NCBI RefSeq assembly: GCF_014651615.1
Contig: NZ_BMXF01000002.1
Location: 1,109,629 to 1,173,628, forward strand
DNA from: Persicitalea jodogahamensis
Lineage (GTDB): Bacteria; Bacteroidota; Bacteroidia; Cytophagales; Spirosomataceae
Length of the DNA: 64,000 nucleotides
Direction of reading: 5' to 3'
Shown: positions 18,401 through 25,986 of the stretch, piece after piece
Position numbering within the stretch: the first letter of the stretch is position 1
Layout of the letters: each line of letters opens with the position of its first letter
Made by a program: the position numbers and the translations under genes
Notes under the pieces: generated by a model
Told to the model about the DNA's origin: nothing
The model's input: the letters and a program-made list of their open reading frames with translations, nothing else
The model's database searches: none

Positions 18401-18771
18401 AAATTCAGATGTACCAGCTCTTTCTCAACCTGGTCAAGAATGCTCTGAAATTCAACGAACACCAGCCGGTCATCCAGGTATCATCTCACCAGGTTCAGGG
18501 CGATTTGCTGCCCGAAAATTCGGACCTCGATCCGGGTCGAAACTACAACGTCATTACTGTTCAGGACAACGGCATCGGTTTCAAACCAGAGTACGCCGAT
18601 AATATCTTCGAAATGTTCAAGCGCCTGCATAGCAAAGATAAGTACGCCGGTACTGGTCTTGGCCTGGCCCTATGTCGTAAGATTGTGGAGGTGCACAAGG
18701 GCCAAATTCGGGCGGCCGGCGAGGAAGGCAAAGGGGCCAAATTCACCATCTACTTACCGATGGATAAATAG
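15454..18771 (+). CDS. CheB-CheR-coiled coil-PAS-histidine kinase fusion
   Basis: 1105 residues with five recognisable modules. (1) CheB methylesterase about 8-190: GVGASAGG with S15, VVQHLSPDYKS, LSGFGHDGTEG. (2) CheR methyltransferase about 205-480 with the SAM-binding GCATGEEPYTIAM block near 306 and a DLITCRNLFIYF motif. (3) A long coiled coil about 645-725 built of NEELxxx heptads. (4) A PAS-like sensor about 730-845. (5) A histidine kinase with the phospho-acceptor in VASHDLQEPLRK (H884) and a C-terminal ATPase ending in GTGLGLALCRKIVE. No membrane segments were seen, so it is probably cytosolic. There is no response regulator in the pair, so the phosphate acceptor must lie elsewhere. 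It ends 61 bp before a convergent gene. Confidence 0.93.
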   Translation: MQKQEETYVMGVGASAGGLNALSRLLASFNGTTHSFCVIVVQHLSPDYKSELTSILSRRCKWPVEEIENGCSIQPHRVYVTPPNRSIEMKDGKLFLKELPPNYKNAPSADQFLISLAKEKQQYAIGAILSGFGHDGTEGVRAIKEVGGFTIAQSPVTAEYQDMPQSAIDSGMVDMVLDPAVMFDEVTHYINNHRVLQSSTPRERSLDAIFELLAKRSGTDFSKYKSSTVMRRMDKRIEALRLPSHTEYYKMIRQNPKELDVLFETVLIGITEFFRNREHFDALRKELKLLLEEKRPGDSIRIWSVGCATGEEPYTIAMLISELLGENIANYQIQIFGSDIDERALNKARRGTYSAKSVEKLPELYINKYFDKTEEDQKYQIRKTLKKNVLFSKHDITNDPPFVKLDLITCRNLFIYFNNSLQKDTLRVFHYSLKENGLLFMGKSESITPASDLFVKVNEFKVFRKADAAKVYNLKFSRYNTNFGHSKTQDDKKTAVRNMSILDIAKETLYHANENPFVIINDEAEIKEVQGSLRLYLEIGQGAMNHNLLKMSNKEMSLEIRGLLAQARNSGKIQVGNVIKFSLFDQLHFVRIKILPFIYPMGEENHYLVFFERIEPDGSYLRLTEEVSTDDFTDHRILELEQELNFAREYMQMFTEELETNNEELQSLNEELQSANEELKSSNEELETSNEELQSANEELSTANNELRLSNEMIIEREEDLKMANREIIRNETLYRTISENIPNGTVGILNEFLEVEYLAGQGMARYNIDLQSVKGKKLHELNPSETERSKLHKIFSDTQAGQSCKAEFSYMDRIYSLHTIPLKLDEHSPTKVLYLTQDITEQKEFTNMLEREVSHRTEQLEATNTKLAEVNLNLQQYAYVASHDLQEPLRKIQMFIALMHKSLPENDKSLVYSDKVSRAAARMAALVNGILEYSRINEDEREFEVLRLDEILDHVAEDCDLLMQEKNARLSYQDLGEVRGIEIQMYQLFLNLVKNALKFNEHQPVIQVSSHQVQGDLLPENSDLDPGRNYNVITVQDNGIGFKPEYADNIFEMFKRLHSKDKYAGTGLGLALCRKIVEVHKGQIRAAGEEGKGAKFTIYLPMDK

Positions 18772-18832
18772 CTGAAACGATATCATCAGGCACAGGGCCT
18801 ACCGCATTCCACTATACTTCTCTGGCTGGTGG

Positions 18833-19672
18833 TCAGTTCAGCCTGCTCAAACTTACCCCCTGCAACTTTTTCTCCGCCTCCGGCAGAATCTCACAGTTAT
18901 CCCAAATCCCCGTCAGCAGTGTTTGCGCGTAGGCCTGGGGAAGGTCATTCGCCAGCATCAGCCGATTTGCCACTGCATTGTCGTAAGTAAAGAATTCAAA
19001 AGAAAAGGAGAAGTTTCCATCGGCATCATCCAGCAACAAGTACCACACGCGTGGTGTACCGTCGTTGGCGGGCATACCTATGACACCTGCATTGAGCCAG
19101 ATGTGATTGTCCTGTTCGTCGGCAAATGGCAGCCCGGCGTGGCCCGCCAGAATCACTTCCGATTGGGTAGTTTCAAAATGCTTTTTTTTCGTAGCCCAGG
19201 GTGTGGATCTGAACACGTACTCCGAAACCTGAGCGGGCGAACCGTGAACTACCGTCACCGGCTTCCCGGCAAAATTGAAGGAAAGGTGCTGCGGCAAAGC
19301 CGCCATCCAGCGTACCGAATCCTGCGAGAGCGAGCGAACCGCGTACGGAAACCAGGTGCGGGAAAAAAGGTCACAGCGGCCGCCTTCAGTGTAGTTGCAG
19401 CCGCAATCGTCTTCGCCGCTGACGATGTTTTGCTCCACATTGCCCGAAATGCAGCGAATGCCCCAGCCTTTTACAAGTTGCACACATTCTTCCGGTTGGG
19501 CGCAGTAACCCACTACGTCACCCGTGCACAGGATGTTATCGGGCGGGATGCCCAGTCGGGAAGCGATGCCTTGAAGTTCCGAAAGGGCTTGAAGGTTGGA
19601 ATAGGCACCTCCGAAAACCAGGAGTTTTCCAGTGAGAGTACCAAGACGAAGGGTTTGGGGCTGGTTGGACAT
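18833..19672 (-). CDS. Calcineurin-like metallophosphoesterase family, degenerate metal motif
   Basis: 279 residues with the general layout of YfcE/MJ0936-type phosphoesterases: CTGDVVGYCAQPEECV, ISGNVEQN, VVHGSP and LAGHAGLPF. The first metal-binding block, normally SDIHGN, reads GGAYSN here (residues 21-26), so the usual Asp and His ligands are missing. GNHD is GNVE, and GHTH is GHAG. A cysteine group C90, C92 and C100 sits in an acidic loop, with further cysteines at 57, 63 and 74. I recall related proteins sharing this variant, so it may be a subfamily trait with altered chemistry. Its start codon directly follows the symporter stop (TAGATG), so the two are translationally coupled. Confidence 0.75.
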   Translation of the reverse strand: MSNQPQTLRLGTLTGKLLVFGGAYSNLQALSELQGIASRLGIPPDNILCTGDVVGYCAQPEECVQLVKGWGIRCISGNVEQNIVSGEDDCGCNYTEGGRCDLFSRTWFPYAVRSLSQDSVRWMAALPQHLSFNFAGKPVTVVHGSPAQVSEYVFRSTPWATKKKHFETTQSEVILAGHAGLPFADEQDNHIWLNAGVIGMPANDGTPRVWYLLLDDADGNFSFSFEFFTYDNAVANRLMLANDLPQAYAQTLLTGIWDNCEILPEAEKKLQGVSLSRLN

Positions 19673-21052
19673 CTATTTTTTCACACGAATCGATCCGGAG
19701 CGCCGGGCGGTAGAAGTACCGAAAATAGCACTAATCCCGAATACCGCGAAACAGTAAGCCGTCGTCAGTATGTTGGTGCTTAGCAGTGAAGCGTATTTGC
19801 CTTCGGTAAAAATCAGCCACTCAGGTAACGGCAGGAAAGTCAGCAACCCGCCAAGCAGCAAGCCGCCCACAACCGACAGATGAAAAGCCAGGCGCGGTAC
19901 TTTGGCGTTCCAGAACAAAAAAATGGGGGCAAGCCCCAACACCAGTGTACCGCTGATGGTGGTAGCGGAGAGGATCGTGGGGTCGAAAAAGACGGGAATG
20001 GTTCCTAATAGGGTAAGTCCCACCATCGCCAGGCGGCCCGTCGAAACCTTGGGCAGCGGCGAGCGGCTGAGATCGATGCTGACCATTTTGGAAAAGGAAG
20101 CCATCGCGGAATCCAGCGTGGAGGAAGCAGAAGTGACCATGATGAGGTTCATCAGCAGCAGCATCGGTGCTCCAAAGTACCGGGCCGCTGCCACAGGTGC
20201 CTCGCCCTCCAGCCCCTGCAAGCGGGTGAAAATCCCGACGAAGCTAAAAAATACGATGCACATAGCCCCGATCAAACCCGCCCACAGATACGATTTCAGG
20301 GTAGTTTTGGTATCGGAAATGAAGCCCCGGTCGGTAAGTACGGGGTCGTGGAAAGGATAACTGAAGCACTGGATCACCGCTACCAAAAGCAGGTCGAGGC
20401 CGTGGGCCAGATCCCAGGTGCCGCTGGTGACGAAAGGCGCAAGCCCACCGCTCTGAGCAGGAAAAATGAATCCCAGTATCACCACAAGCAGGACTATAAA
20501 AAGCGCCATCTGAATGACATCGGTCATGATCGAGCTACTCATGCCGCCTTTCAGGGTGTACGCCAAAGTCAACAAAGTAAAAACTACGATGGAGACGTAG
20601 TAAGGCGTGGTTCCTGTAGCACCGAAGTAGCTGCCTATTACGATGGTATTGGACCAGATTTCGTTGTACAGCCGAATGATAATCAGGAAGGTAAACACAA
20701 CTACCGCACCCTTTCCAAACTTGGTTTCCAGAAAATGGTGAATGCTGCGGTAACCGCCCCTGGTGCGCAGCCGGACAATGACCAGCCCTGCCACCACGAA
20801 GGAAAGATAGTACCCCGCGTAGGACACGCCACCCACCAGGCCAAAACTCTGCCCCAGGTTTGCGGCATTGGTAATGGACTTGGCAAACAGCCACGAAATC
20901 ACCAGACTGCTCGTTAGGAACACGGCATTGGGAGATTTTTCGCGACGGCTCCCCTGAAAAAATTCAGCTGCCGTACGAGAAAGCGGGGCCACAAAATACA
21001 GCCCCACGCTCGACGCAAGTACCAGAAGCCATTGGAGGGTGGTGACGGTCAT
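19673..21052 (-). CDS. Sodium:solute symporter family transporter
   Basis: 459 residues, about 12 hydrophobic segments, of the SSS fold. Recognisable parts are LITNAANLGQ-like helix 2 (SITNAANLGQSFG), the GGYRSIHHFLETKFG loop, LKGGMSSSIMTDVIQM and TSASSTLDSAMASFSKM. It imports a solute with Na+; the substrate is unknown. It lies three bases after SusD and immediately before the phosphoesterase, so it should be translated with both. It probably moves the product released from the SusCD ligand across the inner membrane. Confidence 0.85.
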   Translation of the reverse strand: MTVTTLQWLLVLASSVGLYFVAPLSRTAAEFFQGSRREKSPNAVFLTSSLVISWLFAKSITNAANLGQSFGLVGGVSYAGYYLSFVVAGLVIVRLRTRGGYRSIHHFLETKFGKGAVVVFTFLIIIRLYNEIWSNTIVIGSYFGATGTTPYYVSIVVFTLLTLAYTLKGGMSSSIMTDVIQMALFIVLLVVILGFIFPAQSGGLAPFVTSGTWDLAHGLDLLLVAVIQCFSYPFHDPVLTDRGFISDTKTTLKSYLWAGLIGAMCIVFFSFVGIFTRLQGLEGEAPVAAARYFGAPMLLLMNLIMVTSASSTLDSAMASFSKMVSIDLSRSPLPKVSTGRLAMVGLTLLGTIPVFFDPTILSATTISGTLVLGLAPIFLFWNAKVPRLAFHLSVVGGLLLGGLLTFLPLPEWLIFTEGKYASLLSTNILTTAYCFAVFGISAIFGTSTARRSGSIRVKK

Positions 21053-21055
21053 ATC

Positions 21056-22504
21056 CTACTTTGTTCCCCACCAGGTGGGGACATTCACGCTGTTGCCATT
21101 GGTTTTTCCGGCCGCGGCCTGGAAGGCGGCAGCGTTCAACGCGGCTTCGCTGCCGGGGTAGGGGAGCCGAACGGGAATCAGGTTACTATTAAGGCTGGCA
21201 GAAATCGTTTTCAGTTTTGGGTAGCTTGTACGCCGCCACTCAATCCATCCTTCGTAGCCATTGTCGATGCTGGCGATCCATTTTTGAGTGATGATCTGCT
21301 CGATGGGATTCTGGCCACTGGCTTTATACGCCACCTGCGGGCGGGTCAGGTAGTCGGCGGGAAGCGGTGTGAGCCAATAGGCGAATGCCTGGGTGATGCC
21401 TTTCTCGTACCAGTCCTTTGCGGAGGCATCAATAAAACCCTTCTCGGCGGCTTCGGCCAACCAGAAACTGGTTTCGTAGGCCGTCATGTAGTTGGCGTTC
21501 AGCTTGTCGGAGTTTTCCCGAAAGATAGCACCGGATAATGAGTAGTTGGAAACCGAAATCGACAGCTTGGAGGCATCCGGACCGTTTAGCAAGCCTTTGT
21601 AGATCTTCGGGTCAGTGGCAGTGGGACGAAAATACACCGCCACGCGTGGGTCCTGCCGTTCTGCCAAAATCTCTTCAATGGTCTTCGACATAATAAACAG
21701 ATTATAGTCCCCGATCCGGGCCGTGGCCATACGGAAGTTGTTGGGCTGCGAGGCCGTGAATTGGTAGGTGGCGTTGTCAGTCGCGGCTTTGATAAAACTA
21801 CCCTCGCTGTACACCGCCTGCAAACGCGCCTTTACATCGGCCTTCCCCGAAATCCGCATCAGGTACTTTATCTTTAAAGAGTTGGCAAAGAGAATCCACT
21901 TGGTCAGATTGCCGCTATAAATAATGTCGCCTTCAAGTTTCGTGGCGCCTTTGTAATTCTTGATGGAGGCCACAGCCATGTCCAGATTCTCCAGAACACC
22001 GCCGGGGGCCGTATAAATCGCTTCCTGTGAATCGTAATTTGGCAGAATCACCCCCGACTTACCCGATAGTGCCTCGGAATAAGGCACATCTCCGTATAAA
22101 TCGGTTAGCGCGGCGGCCATGTAGGCTTTCAGAATCAGGGCCGGACCTTCGTACACGGCAAAAGCCGGATTGGTCCGCGACTTTTGCAACAGAATCTCGT
22201 TATCCCGCAAATTGGCGTAAATAAACGGCCAGGCATTGCCGCCGTACTGTGGCTCGGTCAGGCTATGGCGGTCAAAGAGGTTAAAGTCGATGGCCGTGAA
22301 ATACTGCCCCAGCAGATTTCCGGCTACAAAGCCCTCATAGGACATCTGCTCATTGTAATCAAACAACACCTTCCGCAACAGCAGCGAAGGCTGTACATCC
22401 ACGGGCGCATTTGGGTTGGTATTAATTTCCTGGAAATCTTTGGTGCAGCTCAGCAATGCGCCAAAGAGTAGCAATAGCGTTATTTTGGAAAGTATCGTTT
22501 TCAT
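21056..22504 (-). CDS. SusD/RagB-like outer-membrane lipoprotein
   Basis: 482 residues from the chosen start, which begins MKTILSKITLLLLFGALLSCTKDF with a lipobox Cys at residue 19. Upstream in-frame ATG codons would place non-signal residues in front and were rejected. The mature protein matches the SusD-like group (SusD_2): EINTNPNAPV near the N-terminus, GNLLGQYFTAIDF, ALILKAYMAAALTDLYGDVPYSEAL, and a C-terminal WIASIDNGYEGWIEWRRTSYP. It caps the SusC channel encoded upstream and delivers ligand. The ligand is unknown; neighbouring genes point to a phosphorylated or small organic compound rather than a polysaccharide, because no glycosidase is present. Confidence 0.93.
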   Translation of the reverse strand: MKTILSKITLLLLFGALLSCTKDFQEINTNPNAPVDVQPSLLLRKVLFDYNEQMSYEGFVAGNLLGQYFTAIDFNLFDRHSLTEPQYGGNAWPFIYANLRDNEILLQKSRTNPAFAVYEGPALILKAYMAAALTDLYGDVPYSEALSGKSGVILPNYDSQEAIYTAPGGVLENLDMAVASIKNYKGATKLEGDIIYSGNLTKWILFANSLKIKYLMRISGKADVKARLQAVYSEGSFIKAATDNATYQFTASQPNNFRMATARIGDYNLFIMSKTIEEILAERQDPRVAVYFRPTATDPKIYKGLLNGPDASKLSISVSNYSLSGAIFRENSDKLNANYMTAYETSFWLAEAAEKGFIDASAKDWYEKGITQAFAYWLTPLPADYLTRPQVAYKASGQNPIEQIITQKWIASIDNGYEGWIEWRRTSYPKLKTISASLNSNLIPVRLPYPGSEAALNAAAFQAAAGKTNGNSVNVPTWWGTK

Positions 22505-22519
22505 GGTGTAATAATGATA

Positions 22520-22579
22520 GAATGAGTGGATGATGGAATAGAAGTAAGAGAAAATATTCATGCACTCAATCACTCATTC
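22520..22579 (-). repeat. Inverted repeat between susC-like and susD-like genes
   Basis: Perfect 9-base arms at 22520-22528 and 22571-22579 with a 42-base loop lie in the 79-bp gap between the two genes. In the transcript it would form a hairpin before SusD and might tune the SusC to SusD ratio. No U run follows. Confidence 0.35.
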
Positions 22580-22583
22580 AAAA

Positions 22584-25500
22584 TTAAAAGTTTACTGATA
22601 GTTTAACTCCCACATTCCTACTCGTCGGATAAGTCATGTCCTCCACTCCGCTTTGGAGCTGCTGACCCTGTAAAGAGGTTTGCTCAGGATCAAAGTGGGG
22701 AATCTGTGAGAAGGCGAACAGGTTACGTCCCACCAGCGCGATGGTCAGCTCCTGCATCCGCAGTTTTTGCATAAAGCCAACCGTGGCAGGCAATGTATAG
22801 CCAATGCTCAGTTGGCGCAGTTTCAGATAGGAAGCGTCGTAAACGTTGTTTTCCTCGTGGTTGCGGTCGTAGTACATTCTGTAATAGGTCTCGGCGGTTA
22901 CGGCTTTGGTGTTGGGGACGTAGGTGGGATTTTCCTTAGTACCTGAGTTTACTACACCCTGGGCGACGATACCCGCATCGGGACGATTGGCGGTTTCTTC
23001 CAACTGACCCGCCACACCCGCCAGGGAAAGCGTCCTGGACACCAGTATGCCGCCCTGGCGCCAGTCGAGGAGGAAGCTAAGGTTCCAGTTTTTTACCCGA
23101 AGCTGGTTGTAAAAGCCCAGCATGAAGTCAGGATTGTAATTGCCTAGTTTTTTAAGCGTGTTGTCCACAATGTAACGGCCGTTCTGGTCGATCAAAAAAT
23201 CACCGTTCTCATTTTTCTGATAGCCCGTCCCCCAGAGGTCCCCCATACGGTCGCCTTTATTAACCAGGTACCAGACCGTCTGATTGACGTTGTCGTAAAT
23301 CCGGTTATAGCCCAGCGTGAGCGTCCCGGCCTCATCGGGCAGAGACTCGACCGTCGTGCGGTTGCGGCTATAATTCAGGCTCATGTTCCACTTTACGTCT
23401 TTATTCAACACGGGTACGTAACTGACGATTGCTTCCAGTCCGCGCGACCGGATGGAGCCACCATTGATTACGCGCTCCCCGTAACCCGTTGCCAAAGTGA
23501 TCGGCAGCGATAGGATTTGGTTGCTCGTCAGGGCATCGTAGTAAGTCATATCAAAACCCAGCCGGTCGCCAAAAAACCGTATATCCGCTCCGAATTCGTA
23601 GGAGGTTGTGGACTCGGGTTTCAGGTTGGCATTGGCAATAAAATTCTGGTCGCTGAAGGTGGGTTGTGAGTACACGGGTGTCCTGGCATTGAACACGCCC
23701 GACGTCTGGTAAGGATTGGTGTCGTTGCCGACGTTCGCCACACTAGCCCGGATTTTGGCAAAAGAAACCACGTAGGGCAAATCAAATTGGTTGGAAAGTA
23801 CCCAACTCGCCGATACCGACGGATAGAAGAACGAAACGTTGGCCGTGGACGTTGGCGTCGCCAGAGCGCTCGACCAGTCGTTACGACCCGTAATATCCAC
23901 AAACAGGAGGTCTTTGTAGCCCAGTTTGAGCAAGCCGTACAAACTGTTGATACGCTTGTCAGCCACTTGCTGGTAAGCTTCCACGGGCGAGGCGGCGTTG
24001 TTGAGCTTAAACACACCCGGCTGAGCCAGCGACAGGGCCTGATACTGCTCGAAGGACGCCGTCTGGTCCATTCGGTTGCCGCCCGCCGAAACATCCACCG
24101 AAAACTGTCCCAGTTCCTTGCGGTAGTTGAGCAGGAAATCCGTGTTCACTTCCCGGAAAAAGACGTTGTTCTCGGCGTAGGCTCCGCTTTTGAAGCGGTT
24201 GCTGCTGTATGCCCGGCGGAACTGCCGTTTCTCGCTCGAATAGTCCATGCCGCTGCGCACCATCAGCGACAGGTCGTTGGTAAGGTCAGCGGTCACGGCC
24301 AGGTTGCCGATCAGCCGGTCGCGATTGAAAGAGTTGCGGTTTTCGTAAAGTGTAAAGTACGGGTTGTCGAAGTAGGTATAGTTGTAGGAGTACTGCTGCA
24401 CCCCTTCCAGCCCCGGCTGCCAATACTGTTTCATCGGCTCGATGGCCGTTTGGCGGCCCAACCAGGCGCTCAGGGCGTAGTTGATATTCTCGGAGCCGTA
24501 CTTGGTGGCCGGGCGGTTATCGCTGTTGGAGTTGATGTAGTTGAGCGATGAATTGATTTTCAAACGCTTCACGGGTTGAAAAGCCAGTCGCGCTGCCACC
24601 GTTTTCCGCTTTAAATCTACGCCCGGGATAGTGGACTGACTATTCAGGTCAGTATAGGAGAGCCGGTAGTTGCCCTTGTCGTACCCGCCCGCAATCGCCA
24701 GATTATTGATGGTCGTATGGCCCGTTTCGTAGAAATCCCTGATGTTGTTCGGATGCGAGACAAAAGGTGTCGGCGTAATGGGTGCCCCTCCGTGAACGGC
24801 CACATCGCCACCACGAACTACCCGTCCGTCGGGTAGCGTTACAGGGCTATCATACTGCTGAATCAGAGTGCCCTGATCTAGTTCCGGACCATAGCTATAC
24901 GAAATGTTGTCGTTGATACCGGCGCTCAAACCGTCGACGTACTTGAACTGGCCACTATTTCCCTGACCGTAGCGGTTCTGAAATTGAGGTAGTTGGAAGG
25001 GACGCTCGGCAAAAAACGTGCTGTTGAAGCTAACCCCGATCCCCTTGCCGCGCGTGGCGTTGCCGCTCCCATCTTTGGTGGTTATCAAAATCACACCGTT
25101 GGCGGCACGGGTACCGTAGAGTGCCGCCGCGCTTGGGCCTTTCAACACCGAAACGGATGCAATGTCGTCGGGGTTGATTTCCATGCCCCCGTTGCCAAAG
25201 TCTACCTCCATGAAACCGTTGGCATCGTCATCCACACGGTTGACGATGGTGCGGTTGTTGATCGGAATACCGTCCACGACAAACAGGGGGTTGTTGTTGG
25301 TAAATGACGACTCGCCACGAATTGTGATTTTGGACGAAGCCCCGACACCCGTCGAGCCGGCGCTGATGGTGACACCTGCCACTTTTCCGGTCAGGTTGTC
25401 CAGAAAATTGGGCGCTTTCACCTCGCTGATTTCCCGGCCTTCCACCTTCTGAATGGCATAGCCCAGATTTTTCGAATTGCGTTCCAGCCCCAAAGCCGTG

Positions 25501-25808
25501 ACCACCACTTCATTGAGCGAGAGTCCCTCTTCCAGTGAAATAGTCAGTTCTTTTTGGCCGGCATAGAGTATTTCCTGACTGCGAAAGCCTATATATGAGA
25601 ATACCAGCACATCGTCTTTGGTAAGGTTTGGCAGAGTGAATCTGCCGTCGACTCCCGTCAGTGTGCCCGCCAGCGTATTCTTTACAAGTACCGTAACACC
25701 GCTGATGGGTTCCTGAGACTTTTTGTCTTTCACCTGCCCGGTCAGGTTTTGAGCGTAAAGGTGGAGTTGAGTCACGGTGAAGACCACCAGGAGTAGTATT
25801 TTTTTCAT
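22584..25808 (-). CDS. SusC/RagA-type TonB-dependent outer-membrane transporter
   Basis: 1074 residues from the start MKKILLLVVFTVTQLHLYAQ, which gives a clean signal peptide. A longer in-frame start overlaps a -7-like box at 25862-25869 and was rejected. The order is: signal peptide, carboxypeptidase-regulatory-like domain (GQVKDKKSQEPISGVTVLVK, about 24-105), TonB-dependent plug (about 110-230, with VLKGPSAAALYGTRAANGV), then the large beta barrel ending in a C-terminal aromatic strand (VGVKLSVNF). With SusD it forms an energised uptake complex. It is the first gene of a four-gene operon that continues with SusD, an SSS symporter and a phosphoesterase-like protein. Confidence 0.95.
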   Translation of the reverse strand: MKKILLLVVFTVTQLHLYAQNLTGQVKDKKSQEPISGVTVLVKNTLAGTLTGVDGRFTLPNLTKDDVLVFSYIGFRSQEILYAGQKELTISLEEGLSLNEVVVTALGLERNSKNLGYAIQKVEGREISEVKAPNFLDNLTGKVAGVTISAGSTGVGASSKITIRGESSFTNNNPLFVVDGIPINNRTIVNRVDDDANGFMEVDFGNGGMEINPDDIASVSVLKGPSAAALYGTRAANGVILITTKDGSGNATRGKGIGVSFNSTFFAERPFQLPQFQNRYGQGNSGQFKYVDGLSAGINDNISYSYGPELDQGTLIQQYDSPVTLPDGRVVRGGDVAVHGGAPITPTPFVSHPNNIRDFYETGHTTINNLAIAGGYDKGNYRLSYTDLNSQSTIPGVDLKRKTVAARLAFQPVKRLKINSSLNYINSNSDNRPATKYGSENINYALSAWLGRQTAIEPMKQYWQPGLEGVQQYSYNYTYFDNPYFTLYENRNSFNRDRLIGNLAVTADLTNDLSLMVRSGMDYSSEKRQFRRAYSSNRFKSGAYAENNVFFREVNTDFLLNYRKELGQFSVDVSAGGNRMDQTASFEQYQALSLAQPGVFKLNNAASPVEAYQQVADKRINSLYGLLKLGYKDLLFVDITGRNDWSSALATPTSTANVSFFYPSVSASWVLSNQFDLPYVVSFAKIRASVANVGNDTNPYQTSGVFNARTPVYSQPTFSDQNFIANANLKPESTTSYEFGADIRFFGDRLGFDMTYYDALTSNQILSLPITLATGYGERVINGGSIRSRGLEAIVSYVPVLNKDVKWNMSLNYSRNRTTVESLPDEAGTLTLGYNRIYDNVNQTVWYLVNKGDRMGDLWGTGYQKNENGDFLIDQNGRYIVDNTLKKLGNYNPDFMLGFYNQLRVKNWNLSFLLDWRQGGILVSRTLSLAGVAGQLEETANRPDAGIVAQGVVNSGTKENPTYVPNTKAVTAETYYRMYYDRNHEENNVYDASYLKLRQLSIGYTLPATVGFMQKLRMQELTIALVGRNLFAFSQIPHFDPEQTSLQGQQLQSGVEDMTYPTSRNVGVKLSVNF

Positions 25809-25861
25809 TTGGTTGGTAGTGGGTAGTAGAGTTCCTGAACTGGAAATTTGCTTATTATACG

Positions 25862-25869
25862 CAAATCTA
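25862..25869 (-). promoter_or_regulatory. TAnnTTTG-type -7 box for the SusC operon
   Basis: TAGATTTG on the minus strand, 53 bp upstream of the chosen SusC start. A 6-base inverted repeat (25846-25851 with 25861-25866) overlaps it and may be an operator. Confidence 0.45.
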
Positions 25870-25986
25870 GGGCCGAGGGTTTGCTCCTGTAACTTCAGCC
25901 AGTGAATTAACTGCAAATAACTCTGATTGTAAGTTATATGAACAATGTTTTAGTGAAATAGTACAACAATAGCCCTTTGATTCTTT

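Noticed and set aside
17578-18462. 294-codon minus-strand frame under the fusion kinase
   Set aside because: Antisense to PAS and kinase modules that are clearly coded on the plus strand; no family features.
18923-19783. 286-codon plus-strand frame
   Set aside because: Antisense to the phosphoesterase-like gene and the end of the symporter gene, both supported by conserved motifs.
23787-24551. 254-codon plus-strand frame under the SusC gene
   Set aside because: Antisense to the barrel region of SusC; no start context or domain.
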